Source: Nannocystis bainbridge (GTDB lineage Bacteria > Myxococcota_A > Polyangia > Nannocystales > Nannocystaceae). Taken from it: a DNA stretch of 64,000 nucleotides. The stretch lies in contig NZ_JAQNDL010000002.1 in the NCBI RefSeq assembly GCF_028368995.1, forward strand, positions 1,361,724 to 1,425,723. Reading direction: 5' to 3'. A program made the translations under genes and the position numbers. Below, piece by piece: positions 60,614-64,000 of this stretch. The notes under the pieces were generated by a model. It was given only the letters and a program-made list of their open reading frames with translations. It was not told the origin of the DNA and searched no databases. The first letter of the stretch is position 1. Every line of letters starts with the position of its first letter.

Positions 60614-62761
60614 ATGGGTAGCGAAGCTGAAGAGGAGCCCTCCAGACCTCGCCTCTCCTGGCGCGAGGGCTTCTATCTCGTCGGTCCGCAGCCGCTCAGC
60701 ACGCCTTACTTCGTGTCGGGCTTCCTGCTGGCGGCGGGCGTCGGCTACGCGACGCCGGTGGTGCAGGTCGGCCTCTACGTGCTGCTGCTGCTGCTCGCGC
60801 CGCTGTACATCGAGGCGGTGCTGCTGACGCTGTCGAACGGCGGCACGTACATGATGACCCGCTACGCGCTCGGCCACCTCGGCAAGCTGGCCGTGGCGGC
60901 GTCGGCGTTCGTCGGCGTGATCATCTCGATCTCGTACGCGGTGTCGACCCTGGCGTGTCTGCTGGCCTACGGGGCCCACATCACGGCGCTCAGCCAGGTG
61001 GTCCTCGGGACAGGTACGATCGGCGTGGTCGGGCTGTCGGCGCTGCCGGCGATCGGCTTCGGGATCTGGGTCACGCCGGGAGAGTGGCGCTACGTGGCGC
61101 TGCGTCAGAGCCTCATCGCCTTCGCCGCGCTGCTGTTCTCCGCGGTGGTGCCGGATCCGATCGTCGCCACCTTCGCGCCGATCGGGCTGCTCCTGCGCCT
61201 CAACAACCTCGGGCTCAAGCCGAGCGTGCGGGTGTCGAAGGCGATCTTCCTCGTCAACCTGATCATCATCGGCGCGACGATCGTGGCCGGCTACGTGTGC
61301 CTGGCGCTGCAGGGGTTCGACGCGACGGCGGTGTGGTCGGGCTACGGCCAGGCGGCGCCGGCGGTGCCGCTCGACGCGACGTTCGACATCGGCATCATCC
61401 CCGGGCTGGCGATGCTTTCGGCGCCGATCCTGCTGGCGGGGGTCGGCAACGGGGTGCTGAGCGCGACCGGGGTCGAGACGGTGATGAACATCCCGGAGGA
61501 GCTCGAGAACCCGCAGCGCGACGTGCCGAAGATCTACTGGGCGATGCTGCTGACGCTGCTGGTCGTCGGCGGGTCGCTGGCGCTGCAGGTGTTTTTGCTG
61601 CTGCCGCCCGAGGTGCTGTTATCGCGCAGCGGCGACCTGGTCGGCGCGCTGGGCTACCACGTCGGCTTCTCGCTGACGGGGGTGTCGGGCGTCGGTGGGG
61701 CGTGGCAGGCGGCGCTGGTGGCGAGCGCGGCGCTGATGCTGATCGGGGCGGTCAACGCCGGGTTCGCCGGGTCGCGCGGGCTGTGGCTGGCGATGACGCG
61801 CGACAACCTGCTGCCGCGCGCGCTCATCACTCCCAACTGGCGCGGGGCGCTGGCGCGGCTGCACTGGCTGCTGCTGGCCGGCGCGGCGCTGCTCGGCTCG
61901 CAGTCGGACTGGAACCCGCTGTCGCTCGATCGCTGGCACAAGGCGATGTTCGGCCTGGTGATGTTCTCGGGGATGGCGGCGTTCATCCTCCTGCGCAAGT
62001 TCAAGGGCGAGGAGCGGCGGGTCTACACCGCGCCGTGGAACATCTCGGTGCTCGGCACGCGCGTGCCGGTGGCGGCGTTCCTCGGGGTGTCGGCGCTGAG
62101 CTACGCGCTGCTGAGCCTGTGGGCCGCCAGCAGCTCGCACCTCGAGGAGCTGCGCACGCTGGTGTGGGTGGTGCTGGTGCTGGTCGGGTCGGTGGTGCTG
62201 GTCTATAACCACCGGCCGCTGATCCGCGGCGGCTACCGCTACGTCCGCCGGGTGCTCGAGACGGTCGAGTCGACGGTGATCGACCCGCAGCAGCGCACGG
62301 TGGTGGTCGCCGTCGGCGGGGTCCGGGTCGGCCGCCTGGTGTCCAAGGCGATCGATCTGGCGCACCAGCAGAGCCGCACGACCGGGATCCCGTACCGCCA
62401 GGTGGTCGTGTTCCACATGACCAAGGGCGTGCGCAGCGAGTTCGTCTACCGCATCACCCAGGACTCGATCCGCCCCGAGGGCATCGAGGGCGGCACGGTC
62501 CGGATCTTCACGGAGCTGACCGAGATCGCGCCGAAGGACCTCGACCTGTACCTGGCCCTGGTGCCGCACAAGCAGACGCCCGCGCACAAGAGCGTGCTAC
62601 ACGCGGCGTTCGACGCGCTGGTCCGCTTCCACGAGGCCCACAGCTTCAAGGGCCACATGACGATGATCGGGACCTACGGGGTGCGGCCGGCCGACATCGA
62701 GGAGCTGCAGACGCGGCTCAAAGACACGACGCTGGTGCCGGTGCCGCTGTTCGACGACTGA
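60614..62761 (+). CDS. APC-superfamily amino acid permease with a C-terminal cytoplasmic domain
   Basis: 715 residues. Twelve or so membrane segments in the first 540 residues (VLLLLLAPLYIEAVLLTLSN, AVAASAFVGVIISISYAVSTLACLL and so on) with the APC pattern. The remaining 170 residues form a soluble domain (VVVAVGGVRVGRLVSKAIDLAHQQSRTTGIPYRQVVVFHM... EELQTRLKDTTLVPVPLF) that resembles universal-stress-type regulatory tails. Substrate likely an amino acid or amine but unknown. A repeat array abuts its stop. Confidence 0.82.
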   Translation: MGSEAEEEPSRPRLSWREGFYLVGPQPLSTPYFVSGFLLAAGVGYATPVVQVGLYVLLLLLAPLYIEAVLLTLSNGGTYMMTRYALGHLGKLAVAASAFVGVIISISYAVSTLACLLAYGAHITALSQVVLGTGTIGVVGLSALPAIGFGIWVTPGEWRYVALRQSLIAFAALLFSAVVPDPIVATFAPIGLLLRLNNLGLKPSVRVSKAIFLVNLIIIGATIVAGYVCLALQGFDATAVWSGYGQAAPAVPLDATFDIGIIPGLAMLSAPILLAGVGNGVLSATGVETVMNIPEELENPQRDVPKIYWAMLLTLLVVGGSLALQVFLLLPPEVLLSRSGDLVGALGYHVGFSLTGVSGVGGAWQAALVASAALMLIGAVNAGFAGSRGLWLAMTRDNLLPRALITPNWRGALARLHWLLLAGAALLGSQSDWNPLSLDRWHKAMFGLVMFSGMAAFILLRKFKGEERRVYTAPWNISVLGTRVPVAAFLGVSALSYALLSLWAASSSHLEELRTLVWVVLVLVGSVVLVYNHRPLIRGGYRYVRRVLETVESTVIDPQQRTVVVAVGGVRVGRLVSKAIDLAHQQSRTTGIPYRQVVVFHMTKGVRSEFVYRITQDSIRPEGIEGGTVRIFTELTEIAPKDLDLYLALVPHKQTPAHKSVLHAAFDALVRFHEAHSFKGHMTMIGTYGVRPADIEELQTRLKDTTLVPVPLFDD

Positions 62762-62764
62762 GTC

Positions 62765-62840
62765 GGATGGTCGTTCGGACATGCCCGAGAGGGCATGTTC
62801 GAAGGGGCATGTCCGCACGGACATGCCCGCAAGGACACGC
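62765..62840. repeat. 14-bp array filling the gap between two convergent stops
   Basis: Cores ggatgg 62765, acatgc 62779, gcatgt 62793, gcatgt 62807, acatgc 62821 and acacgc 62835, exactly 14 bp apart. The stops at 62761 and 62844 leave only four bases on either side. Confidence 0.9.
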
Positions 62841-62843
62841 CGA

Positions 62844-63953
62844 TCAGCGGGCGTTGGCGGCGTCGAAGAGCGGGTCGAGCTCGACGGGCGGGCCGGTGTC
62901 GGGGACGGCCATGTGGACCACGGCCTCGCCCTCGTAGCAGAGGACGCCGTGGGGCAGGGCGAGGATCCAGCCGTCATCCTCGGCCCGCACGTCGCCGCCG
63001 GCGGGCAGCGGGCGCCCGTGGATGTCGCTCAGGGTGGCGAGGCGGTCGCCGACGCGCACGAGGTCGCCGGGCTCGACGTGGTAGTGGACGATGCCGGTGG
63101 CGCGGGCGCGGGGCACGAGCGCGCGCATGGCCGGGAACGCGACCCGCGGGATCGGGATGCCGACGAGCGGCTCGATCGCGCCAGGCAACATGCCGGCGCC
63201 GCGCAGGACGTTGAGGCAGGCGCCGATGCCGGCCTGACGCGCGGCAGGATCGACGGCGCCGGTGAGGCCGAGCTCGACGGTGATCGCAGGGATGCCCGCC
63301 TGCAGCAGGGCGGTGCCGCTGACTGAACGATGAAGCCGCGCCTGCAGGTAGCGGTCGCTCGGAATCTCGCCGACGACCGGCAGGCCGCTCCAGGCGCACA
63401 GGGCGTCGAGCCGCTCGGCGAGCTCGCGCGCGGCCGGCAGCTCCTCGGGGCGGCGGTAGAGGACGCGATCGCGGATGATGAAGCAGCAGGCGCGCAGGCC
63501 GTAGCAGTGCAGGTCGACCAGGAAATCGGCGTGGCGCACCTCGGCGAACAGGCGCGCGTAGCCGGCCTCGAGCACGGCCGGGTGATCGCTGCCCTGGCCG
63601 GGCTCGGGCGGGAAGTCGGGGAACAGGCGGTTGGGGTCGCGCCGGTCGAGGTAGGAGACGCGCTGGCGAGCGTGCAGGCCGGCGGGGTTGAGGCTGGGGA
63701 CGGCGACGAGGGTGCCGCGCAGCTTGTCGGCGAGGTCGAGCTCGAGCAGGCCGTGCACGACGGACAGGCCGGTGACCTCGTCGCCGTGGATGTTGGCGGT
63801 GATCCACACGGTCGGTCCGGGCTCGCGGCCCTGGACGAGGACGATGGGGAGCCGCTCGAGGTGGCCAGTCGGCAAAGTGGCGAGCTCGAACCAACCGTGC
63901 GCGAGCTCGCCAGGGACGGCGACGACGTCGCCGAGCGCGAAGGGGGCCGTCAT
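62844..63953 (-). CDS. Succinylglutamate desuccinylase/aspartoacylase-family hydrolase
   Basis: 369 residues. The zinc site is in TANIHGDE (His56, Glu59), with the NPAG motif and a third ligand in LVDLHCYGLRA. A general-base Glu in VELGLTGAVD completes the set. Such enzymes cleave N-acyl amino acids; M14-like peptidases are related. The C-terminal 90 residues (VHYHVEPGDLVRVGDRLATLSDIHG) look like a lipoyl/barrel-like extension common in this family. It ends against the last repeat array. Confidence 0.88.
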   Translation of the reverse strand: MTAPFALGDVVAVPGELAHGWFELATLPTGHLERLPIVLVQGREPGPTVWITANIHGDEVTGLSVVHGLLELDLADKLRGTLVAVPSLNPAGLHARQRVSYLDRRDPNRLFPDFPPEPGQGSDHPAVLEAGYARLFAEVRHADFLVDLHCYGLRACCFIIRDRVLYRRPEELPAARELAERLDALCAWSGLPVVGEIPSDRYLQARLHRSVSGTALLQAGIPAITVELGLTGAVDPAARQAGIGACLNVLRGAGMLPGAIEPLVGIPIPRVAFPAMRALVPRARATGIVHYHVEPGDLVRVGDRLATLSDIHGRPLPAGGDVRAEDDGWILALPHGVLCYEGEAVVHMAVPDTGPPVELDPLFDAANAR

Positions 63954-64000
63954 GCGGATAAGAGTGTGCCTCAGCCGGGCTCGAGCACGAAGGGATAGCG

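Overview
The window is GC-rich DNA with short intergenic gaps, many lipoproteins, a MopE-type metal-binding repeat protein, an adenylate-cyclase/ATPase/TPR regulator, an AgmX/PglI-type lipoprotein and a GldFG-like ABC exporter. This combination suggests a myxobacterium (Myxococcota), most likely of the Nannocystineae; that placement is inference from gene content and composition, not from a marker search.

Layout. 1-6.4 kb: the end of secD, then secF and recJ, then a secreted lipoprotein and a small membrane protein. 6.5-17.4 kb: a MopE-like lipoprotein, a very large dual-cyclase/ATPase/TPR protein, a divergent cardiolipin synthase/aldehyde dehydrogenase pair, a PilT-like remnant and csrA. 17.7-22.6 kb: a two-gene operon (coiled-coil DUF4175-like membrane protein, then a zinc peptidase/TPR lipoprotein). 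22.7-28.6 kb: an ECF sigma/anti-sigma/secreted-protein operon and an AsmA-like/GT51 fusion coupled to an outer-membrane protein. 28.8-36.2 kb: PBP1A, small membrane proteins (including TM2-SHOCT), a beta-barrel protein, an OmpA/Pal lipoprotein and an AgmX-like lipoprotein. 36.2-43.1 kb: a reverse-transsulfuration pair, a desaturase-like flavoprotein and a SpoU/TrmH methyltransferase. 43.4-49.8 kb: two paralogous lipoproteins, tRNA-Glu and tRNA-Lys, a Cys-rich repeat protein, a glutaminyl-cyclase-like M28 protein, a HEAT-like protein and a Rieske lipoprotein. 50-55.3 kb: an M13 peptidase, an amino-acid dehydrogenase and a methyltransferase-like lipoprotein. 55.5-64 kb: a four-gene GldFG-like ABC operon, an APC transporter and an aspartoacylase-like hydrolase.

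The most striking structure is a family of 14-bp-period arrays. The unit has a six-base core close to ACATGT or ACAGGT and an eight-base spacer close to CCnnnnGG, often CCTTCGGG or CCGAAGGA. Adjacent units can pair into short stems with TTCG, CGAA or GAAG loops. Intergenic arrays lie close to stop codons and in convergent gaps nearly fill the space between two stops. The same 14-bp rhythm also occurs inside genes, most clearly as a linker of about 65 residues in a lipoprotein.

A second theme is leaderless expression. At least ten genes have a -10-like hexamer ending 6-9 bp before the start codon; two of them also have a clear -35 at 18-bp spacing. Other genes (csrA, the AgmX-like and paralogous lipoproteins) have ordinary Shine-Dalgarno sites.
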